This document shows positions 1-8,614 of a stretch of 64,000 nt of DNA, one piece after another; within the stretch, counting starts at the first letter, position 1, and each line of letters opens with the position of its first letter. The stretch spans positions 310,001 through 374,000 of the forward strand of contig NZ_CP039432.1 in the NCBI RefSeq assembly GCF_005484805.1, written 5' to 3'. A model generated the notes under the pieces. It searched no databases, was not told the DNA's origin, and was given only the letters and a program-made list of their open reading frames with translations. Source of the stretch: Rhodococcus sp. SGAir0479. GTDB lineage: Bacteria; Actinomycetota; Actinomycetes; Mycobacteriales; Mycobacteriaceae. Position numbers and translations under genes: made by a program.

Positions 1-522
1 GGGATCGGCTCCACCGCGGTGAACGCCGCCAGCCACGGTGTGTGCCCGGTAGTGGTGGTCCACCAGCGTGACGGCGAGGTTCCCACCGAGGGGCCCGTCG
101 TCGTCGGCATCGACGGCAGCCGGACCAGCGAGCGCGCGACCGCCGTCGCCTTCGCGGAGGCCGCGCAGCGCGGCGTGCCGCTGGTCGCCATCCACGCCTG
201 GAGCGACACCCCGCACGGCACCCTCGCCGGTGGCCGCAGCGCGATCCGGGATCCGCGGGCCTTCGAGGACGCCGAGCGGGAGGTGCTGTCCGAGCGGCTC
301 GCCGGGTGGTGCGATCGCTACCCCGACGTCGAGGTCCAGCGCGAGCTCTACATCGACGGCCCCCGCACCCATCTGCTGGCGTGGTCGCAGAAGGCGCAGC
401 TGGTGGTGGTCGGCAGCCGTGGCCGCGGCGGTTTCCGCGGCCTGCTGCTCGGATCGACCAGCAACGAGCTGGTGCAGAAGGCGCAGTGCCCCGTGATGGT
501 GGTTCGGCCCGAGCGGTCGTAG
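1..522 (+). CDS. Universal stress protein, 5' truncated by the window edge
   Basis: The frame is open from base 1, so the start lies outside the window. The first residues (GIGSTAVNAASHGVCPVVVV) are the tail of one Usp domain, and a complete second domain follows from about residue 29 (GPVVVGIDGS) to the stop. The ATP-binding type motif G-2x-G-9x-G-S/T is visible as GSRGRGGFRGLLLGST near the C-terminus. It is therefore a tandem-domain UspA-family protein, like the intact paralogue at 1759-2655. Such proteins are soluble stress or dormancy proteins, and in mycobacteria many belong to the DevR regulon. The family call is secure; the ligand and role are inferred. Confidence 0.9.
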   Translation, partial: GIGSTAVNAASHGVCPVVVVHQRDGEVPTEGPVVVGIDGSRTSERATAVAFAEAAQRGVPLVAIHAWSDTPHGTLAGGRSAIRDPRAFEDAEREVLSERLAGWCDRYPDVEVQRELYIDGPRTHLLAWSQKAQLVVVGSRGRGGFRGLLLGSTSNELVQKAQCPVMVVRPERS

Positions 523-573
523 AGTCCACTTCCGTAACGTCCGTCACAGATAACACGGAATGGGGTCGCCGAA

Positions 574-1614
574 GTGCGCATCGGTATGGGCTTGAACTAC
601 AGCGGAGGGTTCGCGGAGACCGTGGAGGAGGTCGCCGACCTCGAGCGGGCCGGCCTCGACATCGTCTTCGTGCCCGAGGCGTACTCGTTCGACGCCGTCA
701 GTCAGCTCGGCTTCCTGGCCGCGAAGACGTCGACGATCGAACTCGCGTCCGGCATCTTCCAGATCTACACCCGTACCCCGAGCCTGACGGCGATGACGGC
801 GGCCGGGCTGGACTACGTCTCGAACGGCCGCTTCGTCATGGGCATCGGCGCGTCCGGCCCGCAGGTCATCGAGGGCTTCCACGGCGTCAAGTACGACGCC
901 CCGCTCGGCCGCACCCGCGAACTGGTCGACATCTGCCGCCAGGTGTGGCGGCGCGAGAAGGTCCAGTACCAGGGCAAGTACTACCAGGTGCCGCTGCCGG
1001 CCGACCAGGGCACGGGTCTGGGCAAGCCGCTCAAGCTCATCAACCACCCGGTGCGGGAGCGGATTCCGATCGTCATCGCCTCGCTCGGCCCCAAGAACGT
1101 CGCGCTGACGGCCGAGATCGCCGAGGGATGGGAGCCGATCTTCTTCCACCCGGAGAAGGCGGAGTCGGTGTGGGGCGACGCGCTCGCGGCAGGCAAGGCA
1201 AAGCGGGATGCGAGCCTGGGCGACCTGGAAATCTACGCGGGTCCGGCGCTCGCAATCGGTGACGACGTCGAGCCGATGCTGCAGTGGATCAAGCCGCACC
1301 TGGCGCTGTACATCGGCGGCATGGGAGCCAAGGGCAAGAACTTCTACAACGACCTCGCGTGCCGCTACGGCTACGCCGAGGAGGCCGAGAAAATCCAGGA
1401 TCTGTACCTGGGCGGCAAGAAGGACGAGGCCGCCGCGGCGGTGCCGGACGAACTGGTGCGGGCGATCTCGCTCATCGGCACCGAGAGCTACGTCAAGGAG
1501 CGCGTCGCGGCATTCGCGGCCGCCGGCGTCACCACGCTGAACGTCCAGCCGCTCGCGGCGGACCGCGCCGGCCGGGTGGCGCTGATCGAGAAGCTGCGCG
1601 CGCTCGTCGACTGA
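574..1614 (+). CDS. LLM-class F420-dependent oxidoreductase
   Basis: This 346-residue protein has the luciferase-like monooxygenase (TIM barrel) fold. The N-terminus reads MRIGMGLNYSGGF, followed by the conserved GRFVMGIGASGPQVIEGFHG region and a C-terminal segment (VPDELVRAISLIGT) typical of actinobacterial F420-linked members. The start is GTG with a purine-rich GGAATGGGG about 8 nt upstream. Members use reduced F420 or FMN for hydride transfer; the substrate cannot be read from sequence. It sits 51 bp after one stress-protein gene and 144 bp before another, so stress-linked expression is possible but not shown. Confidence 0.85.
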   Translation: MRIGMGLNYSGGFAETVEEVADLERAGLDIVFVPEAYSFDAVSQLGFLAAKTSTIELASGIFQIYTRTPSLTAMTAAGLDYVSNGRFVMGIGASGPQVIEGFHGVKYDAPLGRTRELVDICRQVWRREKVQYQGKYYQVPLPADQGTGLGKPLKLINHPVRERIPIVIASLGPKNVALTAEIAEGWEPIFFHPEKAESVWGDALAAGKAKRDASLGDLEIYAGPALAIGDDVEPMLQWIKPHLALYIGGMGAKGKNFYNDLACRYGYAEEAEKIQDLYLGGKKDEAAAAVPDELVRAISLIGTESYVKERVAAFAAAGVTTLNVQPLAADRAGRVALIEKLRALVD

Positions 1615-1758
1615 CCGCAGACCCGGGCGGGGCCGCGACGTGCTCGGTGTCACGGCTCGCCCGGGACCGAAGACGTACCCGGTGGCGGGCGGATATCGCG
1701 ACAATGGTCCTCGACCGGTCCCCGAACACACCGCGGGTGTGAAGGAGAAGCTGATTCC

Positions 1759-2655
1759 ATGAGCGCAAAAGATGCGATCGTCGTCGCCGTAGACGGCTCC
1801 GAGGCGGCGTCGAACGCGGTGGTGTGGGCGGCCCGTGCCGCCGCCGTCCACCAGCGTCGTCTGCACATCGTCACCGCCGTGCACATCCCGGCGTTCTACT
1901 ACTCCGAGCCGTACCTGGCTCGCAGCTTCCAGGACGAACTGCGTGACACCGCCCGTTCCCGTCTCGACAGCGCGCAGGTGCTGGCCCGGCAGACCGCCGA
2001 GGACATCGCGCCCGTCGAGATCAGCACCGAACAGATCGACGGGCGTCCCGCGCCCACCCTGATCGACGTGTCGAAGGACGCGTGGATGGTGGTGTTGGGC
2101 TCGCACGGACACGGTGAGATCACCGGTCTGGTGGTCGGCTCGGTCACCGCCGCGGTGGCCGCCCATTCCGAGTGCCCGGTGGCGGTGGTCCGGGGCCGGA
2201 CGCTCGACGGTCTGCCGCCGACGGAGGGGCCGATCGTGGTCGGCGTCGACGGTTCCGAGTCGTGCAAGCCCGCGGTGGCCGCGGCGTTCGCGGAGGCGGC
2301 GGTGCGTGGTGCCAACCTCATCGCCGTCAACGTCTGGAGCGATGTGAGTGTGCAGCCGTCGCTCGGTGCCACTCCGGACGATCCGCACTGGAGCCGCATC
2401 CAGACGGGCGAGGAAGTGGTGCTGGCCGAGCGTATCGCCGGGTGGCGCGAGCAGTACCCGGACGTCGCCGTGGAACGCGTCGTGGCGCGCGACCGGCCGG
2501 TGCGGGTGCTCAGCGAGTACGCCGAGCAGGCCCAGCTCATCGTCGTGGGCACGCGTGGCCGCGGCGGCTTCAAGGGCATGTTGCTCGGTTCCACCAGCCG
2601 GGCGATGCTGCACACCGCCGACTGCCCGGTGCTGATCGTGCCGTCCGGCAGCTAG
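1759..2655 (+). CDS. Universal stress protein, tandem Usp domains
   Basis: This 298-residue protein carries two complete UspA domains. The first starts AIVVAVDGSEAASNAV and contains GSHGHGEITGLVVGSVT; the second starts GPIVVGVDGSESCKPA and contains GTRGRGGFKGMLLGST. Both have the glycine-rich ATP-binding motif, so ATP binding is likely. A strong ribosome site (GAAGGAGAA) lies 10 nt before the ATG. It is a close paralogue of the truncated gene at the window start, suggesting duplication around the oxidoreductase. Two GGGACC/GGTCCC half-sites lie upstream, but no full DevR palindrome was found. A strong terminator follows. Confidence 0.93.
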   Translation: MSAKDAIVVAVDGSEAASNAVVWAARAAAVHQRRLHIVTAVHIPAFYYSEPYLARSFQDELRDTARSRLDSAQVLARQTAEDIAPVEISTEQIDGRPAPTLIDVSKDAWMVVLGSHGHGEITGLVVGSVTAAVAAHSECPVAVVRGRTLDGLPPTEGPIVVGVDGSESCKPAVAAAFAEAAVRGANLIAVNVWSDVSVQPSLGATPDDPHWSRIQTGEEVVLAERIAGWREQYPDVAVERVVARDRPVRVLSEYAEQAQLIVVGTRGRGGFKGMLLGSTSRAMLHTADCPVLIVPSGS

Positions 2656-2670
2656 ATCCGACACCCTCCC

Positions 2671-2699
2671 GGGACCGTGTGGCCGAGCCACGCGGTCCC
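2671..2699. terminator. Bidirectional intrinsic terminator
   Basis: A 13-bp stem (GGGACCGTGTGGC against GCCACGCGGTCCC, one wobble pair) with a CGA loop lies between the stress-protein stop (2655) and the stop of the convergent FUSC gene (2708). There is no U tract, as is usual in GC-rich actinobacteria. Confidence 0.75.
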
Positions 2700-2707
2700 G
2701 GCGTCGT

Positions 2708-4282
2708 CTACGAGCCCGAGACCGCCAACGTGCGATACCCGGCCTCGTTGAGCGCGTGGTGGCGGGCCCACCGGGACTCGGTCCACGCCGGGTCGGTATG
2801 GGCGGCCACGAGCGCGGCCGTGGTCGCCGAGTGCAGGTCGAATTCGAGTCCGCGGCAGAGCTCGCGAGCCGCGGCCGGGTCGGGGGTGGCGGCGATCCGC
2901 TCGATCGTCGCCGCGACGCGGTCGTCGGCGTCCGCGAGGACCGCCCGGTACGACGACGGCAGCAGCGTCCACAGCACGACGACGGCGACGACCACCCCGA
3001 TCACCGTCTCCAGCAGCCGGTCGCGCGTCACCACGGTGAGGTCGTCGGGGGACCCGAGGCCGGCGAGCAGCAGCGCCAGCGTGGTGATGAAGACCATCGC
3101 CAGCCCGTAGTTGCGGACGAGGTAGGCCTGCACCCCGGCCATCGACGCCGCGAGCACGAGCACCAGGGCCGCGCCGGTCGGGTGCAGCGGGGTGAGGGCG
3201 GCCAGCACGAGCAACCCCAGCACGGTGCCGGCGAACCGGTGCACGGCCCGGTACGTCCCCAGGATCCGGTCCGGGCCCTGGTGCAGGATCATCGCGGCCG
3301 TGATCACCGCCCAGTCGGGACGGGCGACACCGAGCGCCATCGCGACCGCGCCCGCCACCGGGCAGGCCACGAGCAGTCGGATCACGATGAGCGTCGAGCG
3401 GCTGCGCGGACGCAGCGCCCGCCGCAGCCGGAAACGGACCGTCGGGCGTGGCGCGGGCACCCGGCGCCACAGGTCCTCACCGTCCGCGTCGAGCGCCGTC
3501 CCGCTGCCGTGCAGCAGCGAGACGCACCGGTCCTGGACGGCAAGCAGGTCGCGGGCCAGTGCGTGCTCCCGGGTGGCGATGCGCGCGTCGTGCAGGCACT
3601 GCCAGGCCGCGTGGACGGCCTTGACCGCCGCGTGGCGTCGGGCCACCGAGTCGCGGGCGCGGTCGAAGGTGTCGACCGCGGCGGCGGCGGAGGCCACCGC
3701 GGCCCGCTCGGGTGTGCGTGGCCGCACCGGCCGGCCGGACATCGCGACGACGACGGCCGTGGCGCCGCCGATCGCCGTCCACCCCACGACGTGAGTGACC
3801 GGCAATCCGGCGGCGGGGAGCGCCGAGGCGATCTCGACGGCCAGCAACGGTAGGAAAGCGCCCGGCGTGCCCAGACGCAGCGCGTCGACCACGAACGCGC
3901 CGAGCGCCACGAACGCAGACATCGCCAGCACGAGTGCCAGCGGCCACAGCGCGGATCCGCCTGCCACGGCCGCATCGTGGACGACGCTGCCGGCCAAGGC
4001 GCCGACGAGGGCCGCGACCACCATCACGCACGCCGCGACCGAGACCGCCCGCCACCGCATCCGGTACGGACGGCTCTCCCCGTAGACGACGGCGAACGCG
4101 CCGAGCGTCGCGACGGCTGCCGACAGGTCGTGTCCGAGGGCGATGCCCAGCAGACCCGGCAGTGCGACGGCGGCGGCTGCCCGCGCCGTCCCCGGCCACC
4201 GACGTCCGTCCCTCGGCACACGCACCAGCGCGGGCCAGGCCCGGGTGGGGGTGGGAATCGGGGGCGGAACTTCGATCGACAC
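2708..4282 (-). CDS. FUSC-family (aromatic acid exporter-like) membrane protein
   Basis: This 524-residue protein has two hydrophobic clusters, at about residues 35-190 and 300-430, separated by an Arg-rich cytoplasmic region. That layout is typical of FUSC/YccS/AaeB-like inner-membrane proteins. The second cluster contains RPDWAVITAAMILHQGPDRILGTYRA-like residues characteristic of the family's conserved loop. Members are thought to export aromatic acids or fusaric acid-like compounds. It is divergent from the envelope module, with a 238-bp intergenic region between. Substrate unknown. Confidence 0.8.
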   Translation of the reverse strand: MSIEVPPPIPTPTRAWPALVRVPRDGRRWPGTARAAAAVALPGLLGIALGHDLSAAVATLGAFAVVYGESRPYRMRWRAVSVAACVMVVAALVGALAGSVVHDAAVAGGSALWPLALVLAMSAFVALGAFVVDALRLGTPGAFLPLLAVEIASALPAAGLPVTHVVGWTAIGGATAVVVAMSGRPVRPRTPERAAVASAAAAVDTFDRARDSVARRHAAVKAVHAAWQCLHDARIATREHALARDLLAVQDRCVSLLHGSGTALDADGEDLWRRVPAPRPTVRFRLRRALRPRSRSTLIVIRLLVACPVAGAVAMALGVARPDWAVITAAMILHQGPDRILGTYRAVHRFAGTVLGLLVLAALTPLHPTGAALVLVLAASMAGVQAYLVRNYGLAMVFITTLALLLAGLGSPDDLTVVTRDRLLETVIGVVVAVVVLWTLLPSSYRAVLADADDRVAATIERIAATPDPAAARELCRGLEFDLHSATTAALVAAHTDPAWTESRWARHHALNEAGYRTLAVSGS

Positions 4283-4520
4283 GGATCCCTACGTTACGAA
4301 ACGGTCGGAAGGGCGATGGAACCAGGCGAACCGGGACCGGCGCCGGACGGAGTTCGGGGCCCGTCGCCTTCGCGATTCCTCCCCTCGTCGGACCCGATCG
4401 GAGTTAAATGGATGCGAACAGGCGCAACGGACTTCGACAGAAAACAGGTACGGCCGGTCCACCGCCCACGCGCTCCCGTTCGGTCTCACGAGCGGGAGGC
4501 AATCGTTTCGGGGATGCGTG
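4283..4520. other. Divergent intergenic region
   Basis: This 238-bp stretch lies between the FUSC gene and the envelope module and must hold both promoters. I see an A/T-rich GAGTTAAATGG patch near 4400 that could be a -10 element for the rightward module. I see no clear operator and no credible small gene. Confidence 0.4.
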
Positions 4521-5768
4521 ATGAACGAAGCAGCCTTGGGGATCCACGCGAGCGACAGTGAGTCCGAAGCACTCCGGTCGGAATCGTCCGGATCCGGCGG
4601 CGGCGAATCGGGCGGCGGCCTCCGCATCGCGCTCTCGAAACTCCTCGCGGTCGTGCGGCTGACGCCGGCGCAGGCCGCGCAACTGGTCGCGGACCTGCTC
4701 GACCGACTCGAGTGCCCGGACGGTGGCCGCCCGACTCCGTTGCACGGCGATGCCGTGACCGTGTCCGACGGTGGACGGCTGACGATCGACGGTGACGGGC
4801 CCGCGCCCGGCGCCGAGACGGACGCGGTGGCCGCGGGCGTGCTGCGCGATATCGCGGCGAACTGCCGGGGTTCGGGGTTCGGTGACGTGCTGATCGAATC
4901 GATATCGGACACAACGGATTCGGACGGCATGATTCGTCGGGTTCGTCCGGTGATCGACCCCGAGCTCGACCCGGCCGGCGAGGCGCGGCGCCGGCGTCGG
5001 ATCGGCGACCTCGTCAGGGCGACGGCGGGGCGGGCCCCGGCGCAGGGAAGCCCGGTCGGCGATCGAACGGCCACCGCGCCCGCGCCGTCGGTGCCGTCCG
5101 CGCCGTCCGTTCCGTCCGGGTCGCTGGCGCCGGGCACCGGCTGGTATCCGCCGGTCCCGAGCGCGTGGCACCTGCGGCGGAGACGGCCGTCCCGGCGGCA
5201 GGGCGTGTTCGCCCTGCTGGTGATCGTCGTGCTCGCCGGGGCCGTCGCGGCGGCGCCCCGCGCGTGGGACCAGCTGCACCGGGGCTGGAGCGCGCTCGTC
5301 GAACCGGCGGACCAGTCGGCGGACAATCGCATCGAACCGGTGTCGCCGCCGCCCGAACCGGCGAGCCCGAGCGGAGCCCCGCCCGCCGCGGAGGGTGCTC
5401 CAGCCGGCCCCGTGAACACCGGCGCCCCGGCTTCTGCCGGGCAGATCGCCTCGGTCACAGCCAGTTTCGCCGACGGCTCGTGCAGCCCCGGGCAGCCGTG
5501 CTCCGTCCGGGTGGACATCCGGCTCGACCCTGCCGCACCCGTCGACGCCGTCACGTGGCGGCTGGACGTCTACAACCGCTGCTCGGGTGAGGTGCAGGCG
5601 GGTGGCGACGTCACCATGCCCACCGAGCCGGGACGGGAAGGGGTGTACGGCCTCAGTCGGACGACGCTGCCGACCGGCCCCGCACTGGCGGTGGCCGCGG
5701 TCACCAACGCCCCGGCCGTCGCCGCGTCGGAGCCGCTGTACGTACCAGCCGAGAACGCGGCGTGCTGA
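4521..5768 (+). CDS. Single-pass membrane protein coupled to the SEDS-PBP fusion
   Basis: This 415-residue protein has no family I recognise. The N-terminal cytoplasmic part (about 1-215) contains LSKLLAVVRLTPAQAAQLVADL, followed by a short beta-rich stretch and a Pro/Ser/Ala-rich linker. An Arg-rich stop-transfer (RRRRPSRRQ) precedes one transmembrane helix at about 232-252 (VFALLVIVVLAGAVAAAP). A Pro-rich linker and an external beta-rich domain of about 110 residues with paired cysteines (GSCSPGQPCSVRV, NRCSGEV) follow. The start could also be the GTG 3 nt upstream. Its stop overlaps the start of the downstream gene, so translation is probably coupled. I infer an accessory or regulatory subunit of the wall synthase. 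Confidence 0.7.
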   Translation: MNEAALGIHASDSESEALRSESSGSGGGESGGGLRIALSKLLAVVRLTPAQAAQLVADLLDRLECPDGGRPTPLHGDAVTVSDGGRLTIDGDGPAPGAETDAVAAGVLRDIAANCRGSGFGDVLIESISDTTDSDGMIRRVRPVIDPELDPAGEARRRRRIGDLVRATAGRAPAQGSPVGDRTATAPAPSVPSAPSVPSGSLAPGTGWYPPVPSAWHLRRRRPSRRQGVFALLVIVVLAGAVAAAPRAWDQLHRGWSALVEPADQSADNRIEPVSPPPEPASPSGAPPAAEGAPAGPVNTGAPASAGQIASVTASFADGSCSPGQPCSVRVDIRLDPAAPVDAVTWRLDVYNRCSGEVQAGGDVTMPTEPGREGVYGLSRTTLPTGPALAVAAVTNAPAVAASEPLYVPAENAAC

Positions 5769-8614
5769 TGGGCGGGGGTGGTGGCCGGTTGGGGCGACAT
5801 GATCGGGAGTCCGATCCGTGGATCGTCTCGGCTGCGGTGGTGCTCGCGGTCCTCGGGCTGCTCAACCTGGTGTCGATCGGGCTGACGTCGCAGGCGATCC
5901 GGCACGCGTGCTTCACCGTCCTCGGTCTCGCGCTGATGTGGGTCGTGTCGCGCATGCGGGTGAACAACCTGGCGCGATTGGGCTGGGTGACGCTCGCGGT
6001 GTCGGTGGTGATGCTGGCGGCGGTGCCGGTCGTCGGTGTCGCGGTCAAGGGCGCGCAGCGGTGGCTGGACTTCGGTCTGTTCACCGTCCAGCCGTCCGAG
6101 ATCGCCAAGCTCGGTCTGGTCATGGTGTCGGCGACCATCCTGGCCGGCGGCTACACGTTCGGTCGACTGGCGGCGGCGTTGGCCATCGCGGGTGGCGTCG
6201 TCGCATTGGTCGCGCTGCAGCCCGATCTCTCCAGTGCCGTCGTGCTCGTCGCAATCGCGCTGTTGATGCTGATCCTCGCGAGGGTGCCGATGGCGCCGTT
6301 GATGCCGTTGTTCGCGATCGGTATCGCCGCACTGCCCATCGCTGTGCTGTTCCTCCGCCCGTACCAGCTCGAGCGGATCCAGACGTTCGTGTCGAGCGAC
6401 GCCGATCCGGGCGGGTCCGGTTGGGCGTCGATGCAGGCCGACATCGCGGTCGGCAGTGGCGGGCTGTGGGGCCTGGCCCGCGACCCCACGTACGACCTGA
6501 GGGCCGCATATCTTCCCGAGGCGGAGCACGACCTCGCGTTCGCCAGCGTGGTGTACGGGTGGGGGCTGTTCGCCGGGCTGGTAGTGATCGCGGCCAGCCT
6601 GGTGATCACCTGGCGTGCCGCGCTCGCCGCGCGACGGGCGCGCACCAAGGAGGCCGCGCTCGTCGCCGCGGGTGTCGGCGGGCTGTTCGGGATCCACGCG
6701 GTGCTGTCGATCGGGGCGAGCCTGTCGGTGTTGCCGCAGACCGGGATGCCGCTGCCGATGTTCAGTTACGGGGGCACCGTCGCCCTCGTCGGATTCGTCG
6801 CCATCGGGCTGGTGCTCGCGGTCCGCCGCGACGGTGTCACCCGGCCGCTGTGGGCGCAGGCGTCCACCACGGGACGACGCCCCCGGGGAGTGACGGCGGG
6901 CTCCCTCGCAGTGACCGCGCTCCTCGTCGCGATGTCCGTGTTCGCCTGGCAGTTGCAGAGTGACCGCGGTCCTGCCCTGCGCGCGCTGAGCGACACCCAG
7001 ATGACGCGGTGCATCCGTCTGCCCGCCGAACGCGGCGAGATCCTCGATCGCAACAATGTGCCGTTGGCGACCAATGTGCCCGAGTACTCCATCTCGGTGG
7101 TCAGCCGAATGTTCGACGAGGACGACGCCTGGGAGCGCTCCATGCTGGCCTCGCTGCTCGGCGAGCCCGACGCTGAGCTGACCAGCATCCTGGCCGATCG
7201 CGGCGCGGACGAGATGCAGGCCACCGTCGGTCGGGTACCCCCCGACCAGGCCCGTCGGATCATCGACGCGAAACTGCCGGGCGTGCTCGTCGTGCCGTCC
7301 GGGAAGCGGCACTATCCGTACGGGCCGGCGCTCGCGTCCGTGCTCGGGTACGTCGGCGTCGGCGATCCGCAGGACATGGAACGCTGGCCGCAGCTGGCAC
7401 TCGGGTCGCGCGTCGGCCGCGCCGGGCTCGAGAAGCAGTACGACGCGCTGCTGCGCGGCACGGACGGCCGGCAGTGCGTCTACGTCGATCCCGCCGGAAA
7501 TCTGATCGGGCCCGCCGAGCGGGTCGACCCGGTGCCCGGTCACGACCTGCGACTGCACCTCGACATCGGCTTGCAGACCCTCGCGACGGACGCCCTGGCC
7601 CAGGCGGTCGGCAGCAGCGGCGGCGACCTCGGCGCGGCGGTGGTGATGGACGCACGTACCGGCGGGGTGCTCGCGCTCGCCAGCGTGCCCGGATACGACA
7701 ACAACGTCTACGGCCCACCGGTCGACGCGGTCGCGCTGGCCGCCCAGAGCGAGGGCGCCGGGCCCGGCCGGATGCTCAACCACGCCTACCAGACCGCCGC
7801 GCCGCCCGGCTCCACTTTCAAGATCGTCGTCGCGTCGGCCAACCAGGAGGACCAGGTCCTGGACCCGGAGCAGGTGATCGAGACCGGTAGCGCCTACACG
7901 TACGGCGGGCACACGTTCGCGAACTGGAAACCGATCGGGTCGAACGACCTGCTGGGAGCGATCCAGTGGTCGGACAACGTGTACTTCTACAAGCTCGGCG
8001 AACTCCTCGGACCCGACCGGATGGCAAGGGCCGCGGACGAACTCGGCGCCGGCCACGCATCGGGAATCGACCTGCCCGGCGAGGCCGAGGGTTTCGTCGG
8101 CACCCCGGACAAGGTCGCCGCCACCGGCGGTAGCTGGTACCCGGGCTCGACGCTGCTGATGGGCATCGGGCAGGGGACGGTGACGGCGACGCCGCTCCAG
8201 GTGGCGCGGTGGACGTCCGGCATCGCCACCGGGGCGACGGTCACCCCACAGCTCGCGGCGGCCGACGGCACCGGGCAGGGCGCACCGATTCCGACGGCGG
8301 CGCCGCAGCGGCTCGCGTTCGCCGACCGCCTCGACCCGGTGCGCGCCGGGATGCGCGCCTCGGCCGCCGCCGGCACCGCCGGCCAGCTCGCCACACTCCC
8401 GGTACCCGCGGGCGCCAAGACCGGCACCGCGGAGGATCCGTCGGCGCCGGGTGGCCTCAATGCCTGGTTCTCCGCAGTGGTGCCCTTCGATTCCCCCGAG
8501 ATCGTCGTCACGGCGCTGGTGCGCGGCGGCGGATTCGGGTCGGCGACGGCGGGCCCCGTGGTCAAGGCGCTGCTCGAGCGCTACCTCGCGGATCGCCCGC
8601 CCGCGCCGCGGTGA
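5762..8614 (+). CDS. Natural fusion of SEDS (FtsW/RodA) glycosyltransferase and class B penicillin-binding protein
   Basis: This 950-residue polypeptide combines two enzymes. Residues about 18-360 form a polytopic SEDS domain (VQPSEIAKL; YLPEAEHDLAFAS with the likely catalytic Asp257; PMFSYGGTVAL). One helix at about 378-400 then leads into a class B PBP: an N-terminal pedestal (PAERGEILDRNNVPLATN) and a transpeptidase with SxxK at Ser684 (PPGSTFKIV), SDN at 737-739 and KTG at 886-888. All catalytic motifs are intact. It should polymerise lipid II and cross-link the glycan. The GTG start (6 nt after GAGAA) overlaps the upstream stop; an ATG at 5768 is the alternative. The stop abuts that of the MreB-like gene. 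Confidence 0.92.
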   Translation: MLMGGGGGRLGRHDRESDPWIVSAAVVLAVLGLLNLVSIGLTSQAIRHACFTVLGLALMWVVSRMRVNNLARLGWVTLAVSVVMLAAVPVVGVAVKGAQRWLDFGLFTVQPSEIAKLGLVMVSATILAGGYTFGRLAAALAIAGGVVALVALQPDLSSAVVLVAIALLMLILARVPMAPLMPLFAIGIAALPIAVLFLRPYQLERIQTFVSSDADPGGSGWASMQADIAVGSGGLWGLARDPTYDLRAAYLPEAEHDLAFASVVYGWGLFAGLVVIAASLVITWRAALAARRARTKEAALVAAGVGGLFGIHAVLSIGASLSVLPQTGMPLPMFSYGGTVALVGFVAIGLVLAVRRDGVTRPLWAQASTTGRRPRGVTAGSLAVTALLVAMSVFAWQLQSDRGPALRALSDTQMTRCIRLPAERGEILDRNNVPLATNVPEYSISVVSRMFDEDDAWERSMLASLLGEPDAELTSILADRGADEMQATVGRVPPDQARRIIDAKLPGVLVVPSGKRHYPYGPALASVLGYVGVGDPQDMERWPQLALGSRVGRAGLEKQYDALLRGTDGRQCVYVDPAGNLIGPAERVDPVPGHDLRLHLDIGLQTLATDALAQAVGSSGGDLGAAVVMDARTGGVLALASVPGYDNNVYGPPVDAVALAAQSEGAGPGRMLNHAYQTAAPPGSTFKIVVASANQEDQVLDPEQVIETGSAYTYGGHTFANWKPIGSNDLLGAIQWSDNVYFYKLGELLGPDRMARAADELGAGHASGIDLPGEAEGFVGTPDKVAATGGSWYPGSTLLMGIGQGTVTATPLQVARWTSGIATGATVTPQLAAADGTGQGAPIPTAAPQRLAFADRLDPVRAGMRASAAAGTAGQLATLPVPAGAKTGTAEDPSAPGGLNAWFSAVVPFDSPEIVVTALVRGGGFGSATAGPVVKALLERYLADRPPAPR

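Noticed and set aside
1660-1730. Possible DevR box upstream of the stress-protein gene
   Set aside because: Only separate GGGACC and GGTCCCC half-sites are present, about 50 bp apart; the 20-bp DevR palindrome is not formed.
544-2691. A 715-codon open frame on the minus strand, and similar very long antisense frames at 5570-8056, 9667-11790 and 42913-45267
   Set aside because: They mirror well-supported genes on the other strand. Long antisense frames are expected at this GC content, and they show no family motifs.
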